From NCBI GenBank assembly GCA_045124015.1, contig JBGVLA010000110.1, forward strand, positions 1 through 45,405: a DNA stretch of 45,405 nucleotides, in the 5' to 3' direction. Below the pieces are notes generated by a model, which saw only the letters and a program-made list of their open reading frames with translations, was not told the origin of the DNA and searched no databases. The translations under genes and the position numbers were made by a program. The DNA comes from QALR01 sp045124015 (GTDB lineage Bacteria; Bacillota; Clostridia; Oscillospirales; CAG-272). Shown here piece by piece: positions 37,950-45,405 of this stretch; position 1 is the stretch's first letter, and every line of letters begins with the position of its first letter.

Positions 37950-40403
37950 TCAAATACCCTCTTTCGCTCTTCGAATCTTTTCGATCGAGGTGAAATTCAT
38001 CGAGGGCGCATGATCTTTCAGAGGAAGAATTTTCTGATGGATCGCATCAAGGATCATTTCGGCGTTCGGGAAGTGTTGCTTTTTCCATTCATATGCAGGT
38101 GCGACCAGGTTTCTCGCGCCGACAACGACAGGCGGTGCATCCAATTCGTCAAAGGCGAATTCCGTGATGTTAGAGGCGATATCGCGCATAATGGAACCGC
38201 GTTCATTGCTGTCTCCGACGATGACGAGCTTGCCTGTCTTGCGAACGGACGTAAGCACCGTTGTGTAATCAAACGGAACAAGGGAGCGTGCATCGATGAT
38301 CTCTGCGGAAATACCGTGTTTTTCTTCCAAGATCGCAGAAGCTTCCATTGCGTAATACAGCGAAGCGCCAATGGTGAGGATGGTCAGATCTGCGCCTTTC
38401 TTTTTGACGTCTGCCTCTCCGAAGGGGAGTGCATAATCCTCGGTCGGAACGCCTTCCTCGCGGAAGCATTCACCGATATCATAGATGCGTTCGTTTTCAA
38501 AAAGAAGAATGGGATCGTTGGTTTTGAGCGCAGTGGTGAGCATACCCTTCATGTCATAAGGCGTAACGGGATAAATGACCTTGAGTCCGGGAATGCTTGC
38601 GATGAGAGAGGAAAGATCATCCGAAAGCTGAACGCCTGCGTTTTTGCCGACGGGTACACGGATCAGAACGGGAAGCTTCAAGGCACCGCCGCTCATCATG
38701 CGCCATTTGGCAAGCTGATTGATGATCTCGTCTCCGGCGCGTCCCAGGAGATTTGCGTACATGATTTCAATGACAGCGCGGCCGCCGCACATTGCGTAGC
38801 CGATGGCAGAAGAAACGATTGCGGATTCCGAAAGCGGCGCGCTGAAGAAGCGATGGAAGGGCAAAGCTTCTGTCATATCTTCGAAAACGCCGTTTATATT
38901 TCCGCTTCTTTGTGATGCGCCGTATACGATGAAGGAAGGATCTTCGTAAAAACGAGCGAAAATCGGCTCGAAGATCGCATCCTTTAGGTTGTATCGCTTG
39001 GTTTTTGCGAGAGGTTCACCGTTTTCGTCGAAGCCGTAACGATATTTCATGGCGATCTTCATGGAGCGGGCACATTGTGAACGGGAAAGCAAGGTTTCTG
39101 TGTAGGATGTTACGGGGACATTGTTTTCGATGCCGGCAAAGGCGAGTGCCTCTGCTTCCTCAGGGCTGAGAAACGGCGACGTGTTCATATCGGCAGCCAT
39201 TCTGCAGATCGTTGTCAAGCGCTTTGTGATGGCGAGATCGATGTCATGAAGCGCCGATTCCTTAGCGATACCGCCGCGGATGAGCTTTTCTCGATAGCAT
39301 TTGACGGGGTCATGCTCCTTCCATGCGGAAAGCTCCTCTTTGATGCGCTCATCCAGCGGTTTTCCGGCGCTATGAGCACATTCTCGATAGGTTACGAGCT
39401 CAAGGAGGATGGGACCCTCTTCGCGTTCAAGAAGCTCCTTTTTGCGTGCAATCGCATCGATGACTGCCAAGGGATTGGTACCGTCTACACGTTCTGCGTG
39501 CATTTGATCGGGCGTAATGCCTGCCCCGATGCGAGCGGCTTTTTTGAATCCCATCGTTTCGCCGATCGGCTGATCGTCTGCGGCGTAGTGGTTGTTGATG
39601 ACGGTGAAAAGAAGCGGAAGTGCGCCGTCTTTGTTCCAAATTTCGCGGATCTGGTCCATGCAAGCCATTTGCAAGGCTTCCCAAACAGCACCTTCTCCGA
39701 GTGCGCCGTCGCCGAGATTGGTGCAAACAAAACCTTTTTCGCCGCGGTTCTTTTTGTAAAGTGCCGCACCTACGGCGAAGCCGACGGAGCCTGCGGCAAT
39801 ATCATTGCTCGGGTAAATACCGAACGGAGGAAAGGAAACGTGAGAGGAGCCGCCGAGCCCTTTATTGAAGCCCGTGCGCTTGCCGAAAATTTCGCAAAGC
39901 ATACCATAGAGGAAATAGTCTGTGGCAAGCTCTTTGATGGAAATATCGCTGTTTGCGGCGGAAGCAACAGGTGCGAGCGTTTCGCCGCCCTGATAAGTTC
40001 TCATGATATGGATCAGTTCATTTTCAGTGAGCTTTTCGATCGCGGAAAGCCCCTTGGCAAGAGTCGTTCCGTGATTGCGGTGTGTGCCGAAGATGATGTC
40101 CTTGGGTGTCATGCAATACGCTTCACCGACAGCGGCAGCTTCCTCCCCGATGCAAAGATGGATGGGGGAGCTCAGCTTGTATTTGACGCCGTAATATTCG
40201 CCTCTTTCCTTGAGGTCGGAAAGCATCGTTTCGAATTCGCGGATCATGACCATGTCATGATAAATGCGGAGAAATTCTCTGTTGGAATAGATATGCTTTT
40301 CGTGATCTGTGGAAAGGGTGTAACGGCAGACGGGGATATCACGGAAGCGAATAGTACCGCTTGCCAGTGCTTCCGCAGGGTCTATGTATAAATTTGTAGG
40401 CAT
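37950..40403 (-). CDS. fused E1 alpha-beta thiamine-pyrophosphate-dependent 2-oxoacid dehydrogenase
   Basis: 817 residues; GGAGG eight bases before the ATG. Residues about 45-400 are the E1 alpha domain with the TPP/Mg motif GDG (231-233) to NN (270-271). Residues about 470-800 are the E1 beta (transketolase-like Pyr and C-terminal) domains, with FFSAPLSESAIVSSAIGYAM carrying the conserved Glu that activates TPP. Normally alpha and beta are separate genes; the fusion occurs in some anaerobes. It should decarboxylate a 2-oxo acid and pass the acyl group to a lipoyl carrier, yet the adjacent E2-like protein has no lipoyl domain, so the true acceptor is unclear. Confidence 0.9.
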   Translation of the reverse strand: MPTNLYIDPAEALASGTIRFRDIPVCRYTLSTDHEKHIYSNREFLRIYHDMVMIREFETMLSDLKERGEYYGVKYKLSSPIHLCIGEEAAAVGEAYCMTPKDIIFGTHRNHGTTLAKGLSAIEKLTENELIHIMRTYQGGETLAPVASAANSDISIKELATDYFLYGMLCEIFGKRTGFNKGLGGSSHVSFPPFGIYPSNDIAAGSVGFAVGAALYKKNRGEKGFVCTNLGDGALGEGAVWEALQMACMDQIREIWNKDGALPLLFTVINNHYAADDQPIGETMGFKKAARIGAGITPDQMHAERVDGTNPLAVIDAIARKKELLEREEGPILLELVTYRECAHSAGKPLDERIKEELSAWKEHDPVKCYREKLIRGGIAKESALHDIDLAITKRLTTICRMAADMNTSPFLSPEEAEALAFAGIENNVPVTSYTETLLSRSQCARSMKIAMKYRYGFDENGEPLAKTKRYNLKDAIFEPIFARFYEDPSFIVYGASQRSGNINGVFEDMTEALPFHRFFSAPLSESAIVSSAIGYAMCGGRAVIEIMYANLLGRAGDEIINQLAKWRMMSGGALKLPVLIRVPVGKNAGVQLSDDLSSLIASIPGLKVIYPVTPYDMKGMLTTALKTNDPILLFENERIYDIGECFREEGVPTEDYALPFGEADVKKKGADLTILTIGASLYYAMEASAILEEKHGISAEIIDARSLVPFDYTTVLTSVRKTGKLVIVGDSNERGSIMRDIASNITEFAFDELDAPPVVVGARNLVAPAYEWKKQHFPNAEMILDAIHQKILPLKDHAPSMNFTSIEKIRRAKEGI

Positions 40404-40424
40404 TTTGAGATCCTCCGCGGATGA

Positions 40425-41741
40425 TTATTTAATCAGGAGAAGACCGAAGTTTTCGAGCGCTGTGCAAAGATCACGAAGGAATTTTGCGGCGTTAGCAGTG
40501 GTCATGGCGCGAGGATCAAAGGTCAGCGCGAGAGGGATGCAGGGATATACAAGCTCATCGCCTTCGATATCCTTGATGCGTTTGCGAAGTGCGCATACGG
40601 CAAGAGACGCAGTCTGCGGTGCGGTCAAAACAGGAGTGAAGCGTTCAATACCGAGTGTGCCGACGTTGTTGACGGTAAAGGAGCCGAGACGAAGATTCTT
40701 TTCGGGGACATCTCCGCCTGCACGCACACCGCGAACGAGTGCGCCCGTGATCTTGGAAAGAGAGGAAAGGGAAAGACGGTCTGCATCAAAGACGGTCAAT
40801 GTCTGAGGACCGCGCTCGGTGTCTACGGTAAAGCCGAGATGGATGCCGTCAAAATAGCGGATCTTGTCTTCGAGGAAGTGTGCATTCATTGCCTTGTGCT
40901 TTTTGAGGGTCTTGGAAACGGCAAAAAGGATCATGTCGTTGATGGTTACAGAAGGGAGACCCATTGCTTCGCCGGTTTCCTTGATCTTACCGCGGAGGGT
41001 GATGATCGCTGTTGCGTCGAAGGACATTTCCATGGTGATGGGCGTGTTTTCCGGCGCATTTTCCGACTGGGAGATGATGACGTCGGTATGGCGGTAAGCG
41101 TCTTCGCTGCGGAATGCCTTTTCTGTGGGTTCAGCCTTTTCCTTGGGTTCTTCTGCTTTTTCCTCAGTCGAAACAGCGGTAACGGGTGCGGTTACGATGG
41201 CGGTTTCTGCGGGTTCTTCCTTGGGAGCGTTTTCTTCTGCAGTTTCTTCTGCGACGGCTTCTGTGGGTTCTTCCTCGATAGCAGTTTCTTCCGGAACGTT
41301 TTCCGCATTTTCTGCGTCAGTTTCTTCAGCGGCAGGTTCTGTTTCGCTTTCCGTGGTTTCTTCGACCTCGGTGGTGCTTTCGGGTTCATGTTCTGTGGTT
41401 TCTTCTGCTTTTTCTTCTGTGATGGCTTCTTCTGCACATTCAGACTCTTTTTCTGCTTCTTCGAGAGTCTTGTTTTCTGCGGCGATGCCTTCGTCGGTAG
41501 CCTTGACAAGCTCTTCTTCGTCGGAGATCGGAAGGATGGGCTCTTCGATCACCTCGGGCTTTTCTTCAGCCTTGGGCTGATTGCGTTCTTCGATCGCGCG
41601 CAGAATATCGTTTTCAATGATTCTGCCTTCGGGACCGGAGGGAACGATCTTGAGAATATCGACGTTATTTTGGAGTGCCAATGCGTAGGCACGGGGAGAG
41701 ATCTTCAATCGATCGTTGGAGAGAAATTCGGTGTTTTCCAT
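40425..41741 (-). CDS. degenerate E2-like (dihydrolipoamide acyltransferase) protein without lipoyl domain
   Basis: 438 residues. Residues about 12-47 are a peripheral subunit-binding domain (KISPRAYALALQNNVDILK, then GPEGRIIENDIL). Residues about 50-225 are a very acidic Glu/Thr/Ala-rich linker. Residues about 230-438 have the E2 acyltransferase fold. There is no N-terminal lipoyl domain with its lipoylated Lys. The catalytic signature, DHRxxDG in E2 enzymes, reads DPRAMTT (409-415): His to Pro, Asp to Thr and Gly to Thr, so acyl transfer is not expected. It precedes the fused E1 gene by 21 bases and may be a scaffold or regulator of it. Not a recent pseudogene: the frame is intact and the fold motifs remain. 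Confidence 0.85.
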   Translation of the reverse strand: MENTEFLSNDRLKISPRAYALALQNNVDILKIVPSGPEGRIIENDILRAIEERNQPKAEEKPEVIEEPILPISDEEELVKATDEGIAAENKTLEEAEKESECAEEAITEEKAEETTEHEPESTTEVEETTESETEPAAEETDAENAENVPEETAIEEEPTEAVAEETAEENAPKEEPAETAIVTAPVTAVSTEEKAEEPKEKAEPTEKAFRSEDAYRHTDVIISQSENAPENTPITMEMSFDATAIITLRGKIKETGEAMGLPSVTINDMILFAVSKTLKKHKAMNAHFLEDKIRYFDGIHLGFTVDTERGPQTLTVFDADRLSLSSLSKITGALVRGVRAGGDVPEKNLRLGSFTVNNVGTLGIERFTPVLTAPQTASLAVCALRKRIKDIEGDELVYPCIPLALTFDPRAMTTANAAKFLRDLCTALENFGLLLIK

Positions 41742-41815
41742 AAAATTTATATCCTTTCATAGCGAACTATATTTGATTGGAAGCGATACAAATAAAGACT
41801 TGTATACAAAATAAT

Positions 41816-41844
41816 ATTATAGCATTTTTGGAATGCAATGTCAA
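41816..41844 (-). promoter_or_regulatory. promoter of the E2-like/E1 operon
   Basis: On the minus strand a full consensus, TTGACA (41839-41844), 17-base spacer, TATAAT (41816-41821), with a 70-base leader before the ATG. Confidence 0.85.
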
Positions 41845-41894
41845 CATGGGAAACGGCGAAATTTCGACAAAAGAGGACACGATTCGAACAAACT

Positions 41895-41936
41895 CTCAAA
41901 AGAAAAAAGAACTTCTTCGTGCGGAGAAGCTCTTTT
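41895..41936 (-). terminator. terminator of the LRR protein gene
   Basis: Stem AAAAGA-CTTCT/AGAAG-TCTTTT (41905-41916 with 41925-41936) with one A-C mismatch and loop TCGTGCGG; the minus-strand tail is T-rich. It lies 15 bases after the stop. Confidence 0.65.
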
Positions 41937-41951
41937 GTACGGAAGGTGAGA

Positions 41952-42947
41952 TCATGTTTCCATTTTCTCTTTTGGGAGATTTTCATTTTTTAGATTATAG
42001 TGCTTTCTGTTTTGGCAGTATACATCGGGAATATTTTTACATAGACTTAAATCACCATCCAAAATGTTCATTGTAAAACGAAAGGATTTCAGTTTTTTCA
42101 TATTTTCTAAAAAATCCAAATTTGGAATGGGATTCGAACCGTTTAAGGTCAATTCTTCGAGATTTAAGAGTTTTTTCAGACATTCAAAATCTTTTATCTT
42201 GTTGCAGGATTCGATTTCCAAAGAAGTGAGTGTGTCTCCAATGGATGTCAATGATGTGATATCCTCCAATGTACGACAATAAGTTAAACTTAATTTTCGC
42301 AAACGTGTTGCTTTTTCAAGTCCTTCTAAAGAGCGAATCTGCGATTCAGAAAGCGCCAATTCTTCCAGTTTGCAAAAATCAAAATCCGCGAGAGATCGGG
42401 AGGTCGGCTGACCTTGTCCAAGATGAAGCTTTCGCAGTGCTTTGATCGATGTCAGATTTTGATGCCCCTTTTTACCGCCGACAGATAATGTTTCAAGATT
42501 CGGAAGTCGGCTGTAATCTATCATGGCATTCAACTCATTTTTTGGTCCGTAAATTGTCTGCGCGTTTAATTCTTGCAGGTTTGGCATATCGTATAATGGC
42601 GAATAGTCAAAAACGGAAGCAGAATACGGAGGAATGATTTGAAGTGATTTTAGATCGGGACACCTGCGCAGAAAGGAAATATCTTCCGCAATGACAAATG
42701 CTTTCTCGATTTTGTTGTTTTGGATATATTGGATATGTTCTTCCAAGGATTTCAAGGAGCGGGCAAGAACAGGCGCTTCCCATATGACCTCGAACGGAGA
42801 TAAAATTACGAGATGATCATCAAAGAAATAAAAATCCTCTGTTATCGGGGCAAATTGCGTTATGGAAAAATAAGCCTGCTTATCATCGGAATGGGAGGGT
42901 AAAATATTTGGGATCATATTTGGCTTTGGGGATGTATTTTCAGACAT
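41952..42947 (-). CDS. leucine-rich repeat protein
   Basis: 331 residues; ATG 42947 follows GAGGTG. No signal peptide, so cytoplasmic. From about residue 90 onward about nine irregular LRRs of 21-25 residues (LKSLQIIPPY, LETLSVGGKK, LRKLHLGQGQ, LEELALSESQ, LRKLSLTYC, LTSLEIESCN, LEELTLNGSN, LKSFRF). The N-terminal 85 residues are not recognised. LRR proteins bind other proteins; the partner is unknown. Lower GC than its neighbours by eye, a possible sign of transfer. No promoter recognised. Confidence 0.8.
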   Translation of the reverse strand: MSENTSPKPNMIPNILPSHSDDKQAYFSITQFAPITEDFYFFDDHLVILSPFEVIWEAPVLARSLKSLEEHIQYIQNNKIEKAFVIAEDISFLRRCPDLKSLQIIPPYSASVFDYSPLYDMPNLQELNAQTIYGPKNELNAMIDYSRLPNLETLSVGGKKGHQNLTSIKALRKLHLGQGQPTSRSLADFDFCKLEELALSESQIRSLEGLEKATRLRKLSLTYCRTLEDITSLTSIGDTLTSLEIESCNKIKDFECLKKLLNLEELTLNGSNPIPNLDFLENMKKLKSFRFTMNILDGDLSLCKNIPDVYCQNRKHYNLKNENLPKEKMET

Positions 42948-42986
42948 CAAAACACCTCGCAGTTATGCAATCAAAATATAATTGAA

Positions 42987-43029
42987 AGAAAAACAGGGAG
43001 ATTTTGTCAAGCAATATCTCCCTGTTTTT
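42987..43029 (-). terminator. terminator of the polysaccharide deacetylase gene
   Basis: 12-bp stem AAACAGGGAGAT/ATCTCCCTGTTT (42991-43002 with 43016-43027), 13-base loop, minus-strand tail TTTTTCTTTC. Confidence 0.78.
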
Positions 43030-43040
43030 GTTCATTGTAC

Positions 43041-43868
43041 TTATTCAACAACGACTGTTTGACAAGCACCGATCTTGAGGGGTTCATCCTTATAGGATAC
43101 CCAAACGTCGATATCGGTGGGATTATAAAGCATCTTACCGTCAGCAGAACGGCGGATCTTCTTCATTGCCTGAACGTAGTCGTAGATTTCAAGGTTGGTC
43201 GCCGCCCAATAACCGTCGCGGTACTGGTAGAGATTTGCAAGAATCTCCTCGAATTTTTCCCACTGTACGGGTGCGGATTCGTTGTCAAATTCATAGCTGT
43301 GTCCCCAAATATAGAGAACACCGCCTGCACGCCACGGTGCTTTGGTTACGTTATAAATGAATCTTTTGACTGCGTTTTCACATTCGTTGTGATGCGTGGT
43401 CGGATGCCAAAGCTTGAAATCGTCGGGAAGCGTAAAGCCGTTGTGAGATTGAACGGTTCTGCCGTATACGATAGATGCGGTATCCATGGCGGTAAAGGTT
43501 TCAGCGCCGTATGTACCGAAAGGATATGCCAAGCCGCGGATGATCGTACCCGTTGCCTTTTCGAGTGCTTCACGGTCGCGCATGATTTCATCATACTGAT
43601 CCTTGATGAGCATACGTTCGAGATGAGGATGGGTTACGGTATGACAAGCAATCTCATGGCCCTTTTCGATGAAAAGAGGACGAATTTCTTCCGCATGGAT
43701 GCAACGGTTATTATAATCGTTGATCTGTCTGGAGTTGAAATTAAAGGTCGCTTTCATTTCGTATTTGTTGAAAAGCTCGACAAGGCGTCTGTCCTGCGCG
43801 CAGCCGTCGTCATAGCTGAATGTGAGGGCGTAACGCTTTCCGTCCTTGTATCGGTCAAATTTAATCAT
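43041..43868 (-). CDS. polysaccharide deacetylase (NodB-like)
   Basis: 275 residues; ATG 43868 follows GGAGGA; a longer open frame upstream covers the promoter. NodB motifs: LTFSYDDGCAQD (catalytic and metal Asp), CHTVTHPHLERM (metal His pair), RGLAYPFGTYG. No signal peptide or membrane helix, unlike peptidoglycan deacetylases, so it probably acts on a soluble N-acetylated sugar inside the cell or on an intracellular oligosaccharide. The C-terminal part (IYDYVQAMKKIRRSADGKML, then VWVSYKDEPLKIG) is a small beta domain. Divergent from galE. Confidence 0.88.
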   Translation of the reverse strand: MIKFDRYKDGKRYALTFSYDDGCAQDRRLVELFNKYEMKATFNFNSRQINDYNNRCIHAEEIRPLFIEKGHEIACHTVTHPHLERMLIKDQYDEIMRDREALEKATGTIIRGLAYPFGTYGAETFTAMDTASIVYGRTVQSHNGFTLPDDFKLWHPTTHHNECENAVKRFIYNVTKAPWRAGGVLYIWGHSYEFDNESAPVQWEKFEEILANLYQYRDGYWAATNLEIYDYVQAMKKIRRSADGKMLYNPTDIDVWVSYKDEPLKIGACQTVVVE

Positions 43869-43904
43869 GATGAGTTCCTCCCTATCATTTGTATTCATAC
43901 TTAT

Positions 43905-43932
43905 ATCATACCACAAATGAAAAAAAATGCAA
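43905..43932 (-). promoter_or_regulatory. promoter of the deacetylase gene
   Basis: On the minus strand TTGCAT (43927-43932), 16-base spacer, TATGAT (43905-43910). Confidence 0.55.
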
Positions 43933-43950
43933 GAGAATATCCGCAAACAG

Positions 43951-43980
43951 TTGACTTTTTTGTATAAAATGCGATATAAT
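43951..43980 (+). promoter_or_regulatory. promoter of galE
   Basis: TTGACT (43951-43956), 18-base spacer, TATAAT (43975-43980). Confidence 0.75.
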
Positions 43981-43999
43981 GAAAATGTAAATTTATGCT

Positions 44000-44019
44000 T
44001 TGCACAGCATTTTGTGCAA
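44000..44019 (+). promoter_or_regulatory. hairpin in the galE leader
   Basis: TTGCACA (44000-44006) pairs with TGTGCAA (44013-44019), loop GCATTT, ending just before the AAGGAAAGGGG ribosome binding site. Possibly stabilises the mRNA or tunes ribosome access. Confidence 0.45.
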
Positions 44020-44036
44020 GGAAAGGGGTATTATAT

Positions 44037-45053
44037 ATGAAAATTTTGCTTACAGGCGGCGCAGGCTATATCGGTTCTCATACTGCCATCGAAATTGCGA
44101 AGCTCGGTCATGATATCGTGATCGCCGACAATTTCTCCAACAGTAAACCCGAAGCTGTGAACCGTGTCAAAACCATCATCGGAAAGGACTTCCCGTTCTA
44201 CGAGATCGACGTTGCGGACAAGGCTGCCGTTGAAAAGCTCTTTGCGGCAGAAAAGCCCGAAGCTGTCATCCATTTCGCAGGCTATAAGGCTGTTGGCGAA
44301 TCTGTGCAGAAGCCGATCGAATATTACAGAAACAACATCGATACCACACTCACGCTTCTCGAAACCATGAAGAAGTATGATTGCCACAATATCATTTTCA
44401 GCTCCTCCGCTACCGTATACGGCGCTCCCGACGAGGTGCCGATCAAGGAAACTGCGGTCGTTGGCAGATGCACCAATCCTTACGGCTGGACAAAGTATAT
44501 GCTTGAAGTGATCCTCAAGGATGCGGCTTTTGCTGACCCCAATCTCTCCGTCGTTCTTCTTCGTTACTTCAATCCCGTTGGTGCGCATGAATCCGGTCTC
44601 ATCGGTGAAGACCCGCAGGGTATCCCGAATAACCTCATGCCGTTTATTTCTCAGGTAGCCGTCGGCAAGCGCGAATGTCTCTCTGTTTTCGGCGATGACT
44701 ATGAAACCAAGGACGGCACCGGTGTACGCGACTATATCCATGTTGTTGACCTTGCACGCGGTCATGCTTGTGCGATCGATTACGCGGCAGCTCATAAGGG
44801 CGCAGAGGTATTCAACCTCGGTACAAGCGTTGGTTACAGCGTTCTCGATATGGTTCATGCATTCGAAAAAGCAAACGGCGTTCCCGTTCCTTATAAGATC
44901 GCTCCTCGCCGCGCAGGTGATATCGCAGAATGTTATGCAGACGCGACCAAGTCCCGTGAGCTTCTCGGCTGGACTGCTGAAAAGACGCTCGAGGATATGT
45001 GCCGCGACAGCTGGAACTGGCAGAGCAAGAACCCGAACGGTTATGATGCATAA
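44037..45053 (+). CDS. galE: UDP-glucose 4-epimerase
   Basis: 338 residues, the normal GalE length; ATG 44037 follows AAGGAAAGGGG. NAD-binding GGAGYIGSH at the N-terminus, active-site Ser in FSSSATVYG, Tyr and Lys in NPYGWTKYMLE, and the substrate-binding LRYFNPVGAHESGLIGEDP and GTGVRDYIHVVDL. Interconverts UDP-glucose and UDP-galactose (possibly the N-acetyl forms) for the Leloir pathway and envelope glycans. Own promoter and terminator. Confidence 0.97.
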   Translation: MKILLTGGAGYIGSHTAIEIAKLGHDIVIADNFSNSKPEAVNRVKTIIGKDFPFYEIDVADKAAVEKLFAAEKPEAVIHFAGYKAVGESVQKPIEYYRNNIDTTLTLLETMKKYDCHNIIFSSSATVYGAPDEVPIKETAVVGRCTNPYGWTKYMLEVILKDAAFADPNLSVVLLRYFNPVGAHESGLIGEDPQGIPNNLMPFISQVAVGKRECLSVFGDDYETKDGTGVRDYIHVVDLARGHACAIDYAAAHKGAEVFNLGTSVGYSVLDMVHAFEKANGVPVPYKIAPRRAGDIAECYADATKSRELLGWTAEKTLEDMCRDSWNWQSKNPNGYDA

Positions 45054-45071
45054 ACACTGAATAATGTTCAA

Positions 45072-45101
45072 AAAAGACCGATGCCCCTGCATCGGTCTTT
45101 T
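45072..45101 (+). terminator. terminator of galE
   Basis: 13-bp stem (45072-45084 with 45089-45101), loop CCCT, ending in TTTT. Confidence 0.85.
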
Positions 45102-45154
45102 GAGATTAGGCAATCACCACGATTTTGAATATCGTTCAATAAAGGAGAGAAATT

Positions 45155-45405
45155 ATGACAAGCCATTTTCAAGGCGTATTTCCCGCGCTCATTACACCGC
45201 TTACAAAAGAAGAAAAGCTCAACGTTTCCGCCCTTGAAACGCTTCTGCAATTTGAAATGCAAAAGGGCGCAGATGGTTTTTATATCGGCGGCGCGACGGG
45301 CGAAGGACTTCTTTTGGATATTCCCGAGCGCAAAAAGCTTTGCGAAAAATCCATCGAATTTATCGGCAAAGAGAGAACGAAAATTGTTCATATCACAGAT
45401 ATGAA
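45155..45405 (+). CDS. dihydrodipicolinate synthase/N-acetylneuraminate lyase family protein (3' end outside window)
   Basis: 83 codons are visible; ATG 45155 follows AAAGGAG. The start FQGVFPALITPLTKEEKLN and the phosphate-loop-like GGATGEGLLLDIPERKKL are those of the DapA/NanA class I aldolase family; the GGATGEG form, with Gly-Gly before the motif, favours N-acetylneuraminate lyase over DapA. The Schiff-base Lys would lie outside the window. A small inverted repeat TTGAA/TTCAA (45125-45139) precedes the ribosome binding site. Sialic acid use would agree with the sugar genes nearby but needs the remaining sequence. Confidence 0.85.
   Translation, partial: MTSHFQGVFPALITPLTKEEKLNVSALETLLQFEMQKGADGFYIGGATGEGLLLDIPERKKLCEKSIEFIGKERTKIVHITDM

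Overview
The window looks like the chromosome of a spore-forming Bacillota, class Clostridia, probably an uncultured gut lineage. The evidence is a full-length spoVT, strong GGAGG-type ribosome binding sites, many promoters of the TTGACA-17-TATAAT type, and plant- or host-glycan genes (GH78 rhamnosidases, an N-acetylneuraminate lyase-like gene). Base composition is moderate and even across the window. No prophage, integrase, transposase or CRISPR array is visible, so this is mostly ordinary core and accessory chromosome. I cannot place the organism more finely.

Layout. 1-2202: 3' part of clpC. 2297-2954: a small IVP-type four-helix-bundle gene behind an array of short hairpins, then tRNA-Arg(ACG). 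3196-6308: an operon with a ComEC-type metallo-hydrolase, an exported SGNH protein and a membrane-anchored RCC1-like propeller. 6356-7878 (minus): ECF sigma factor and its likely membrane anti-sigma factor. 8002-10787 (minus): HD hydrolase and a GH78 alpha-L-rhamnosidase. 10988-16069: XRE regulator, a repeat-rich gap, spoVT, a flavin reductase-rubredoxin fusion with an SDR, and a MATE exporter. 16124-20898: YfdR-like HD hydrolase, DUF4253 protein, Gfo/Idh/MocA oxidoreductase, lipoprotein, NDP-sugar pyrophosphorylase-like enzyme and a GNAT. 20937-25771 (minus): two small membrane proteins, then a MarR regulator with a heterodimeric ABC exporter. 25923-30344 (minus): folD, lgt and two M16 peptidase homologues. 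30556-32411: lipoprotein, NfeD and SPFH proteins. 32495-32782: a compact module with the layout of a type I toxin-antitoxin, abutting an HAD phosphatase. 33639-37393: a GH78-like hydrolase and a CapD-type nucleotide-sugar dehydratase. 37475-41741 (minus): a fused TPP-dependent E1 and a degenerate E2-like protein. 41952-45405: LRR protein, polysaccharide deacetylase, galE and the start of a NanA/DapA-family lyase.

How the genes work together. Several units serve sugar and envelope metabolism: two GH78 enzymes, Gfo/Idh oxidoreductase, NDP-sugar transferase, CapD-type dehydratase, GalE, deacetylase and NanA-like lyase. Others serve membrane homeostasis and export: Lgt, NfeD/SPFH, MATE, and an ABC pair under MarR control with a perfect operator just downstream of the promoter.

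Most unusual points: (1) the 31-codon hydrophobic peptide gene whose GTG start lies in a 7-bp stem, facing a consensus promoter on the opposite strand; (2) an E2-like acyltransferase with no lipoyl domain and without the catalytic His and Asp, next to a fused E1; (3) the hairpin array attached to the four-helix-bundle gene; (4) several intergenic palindromic repeat types.
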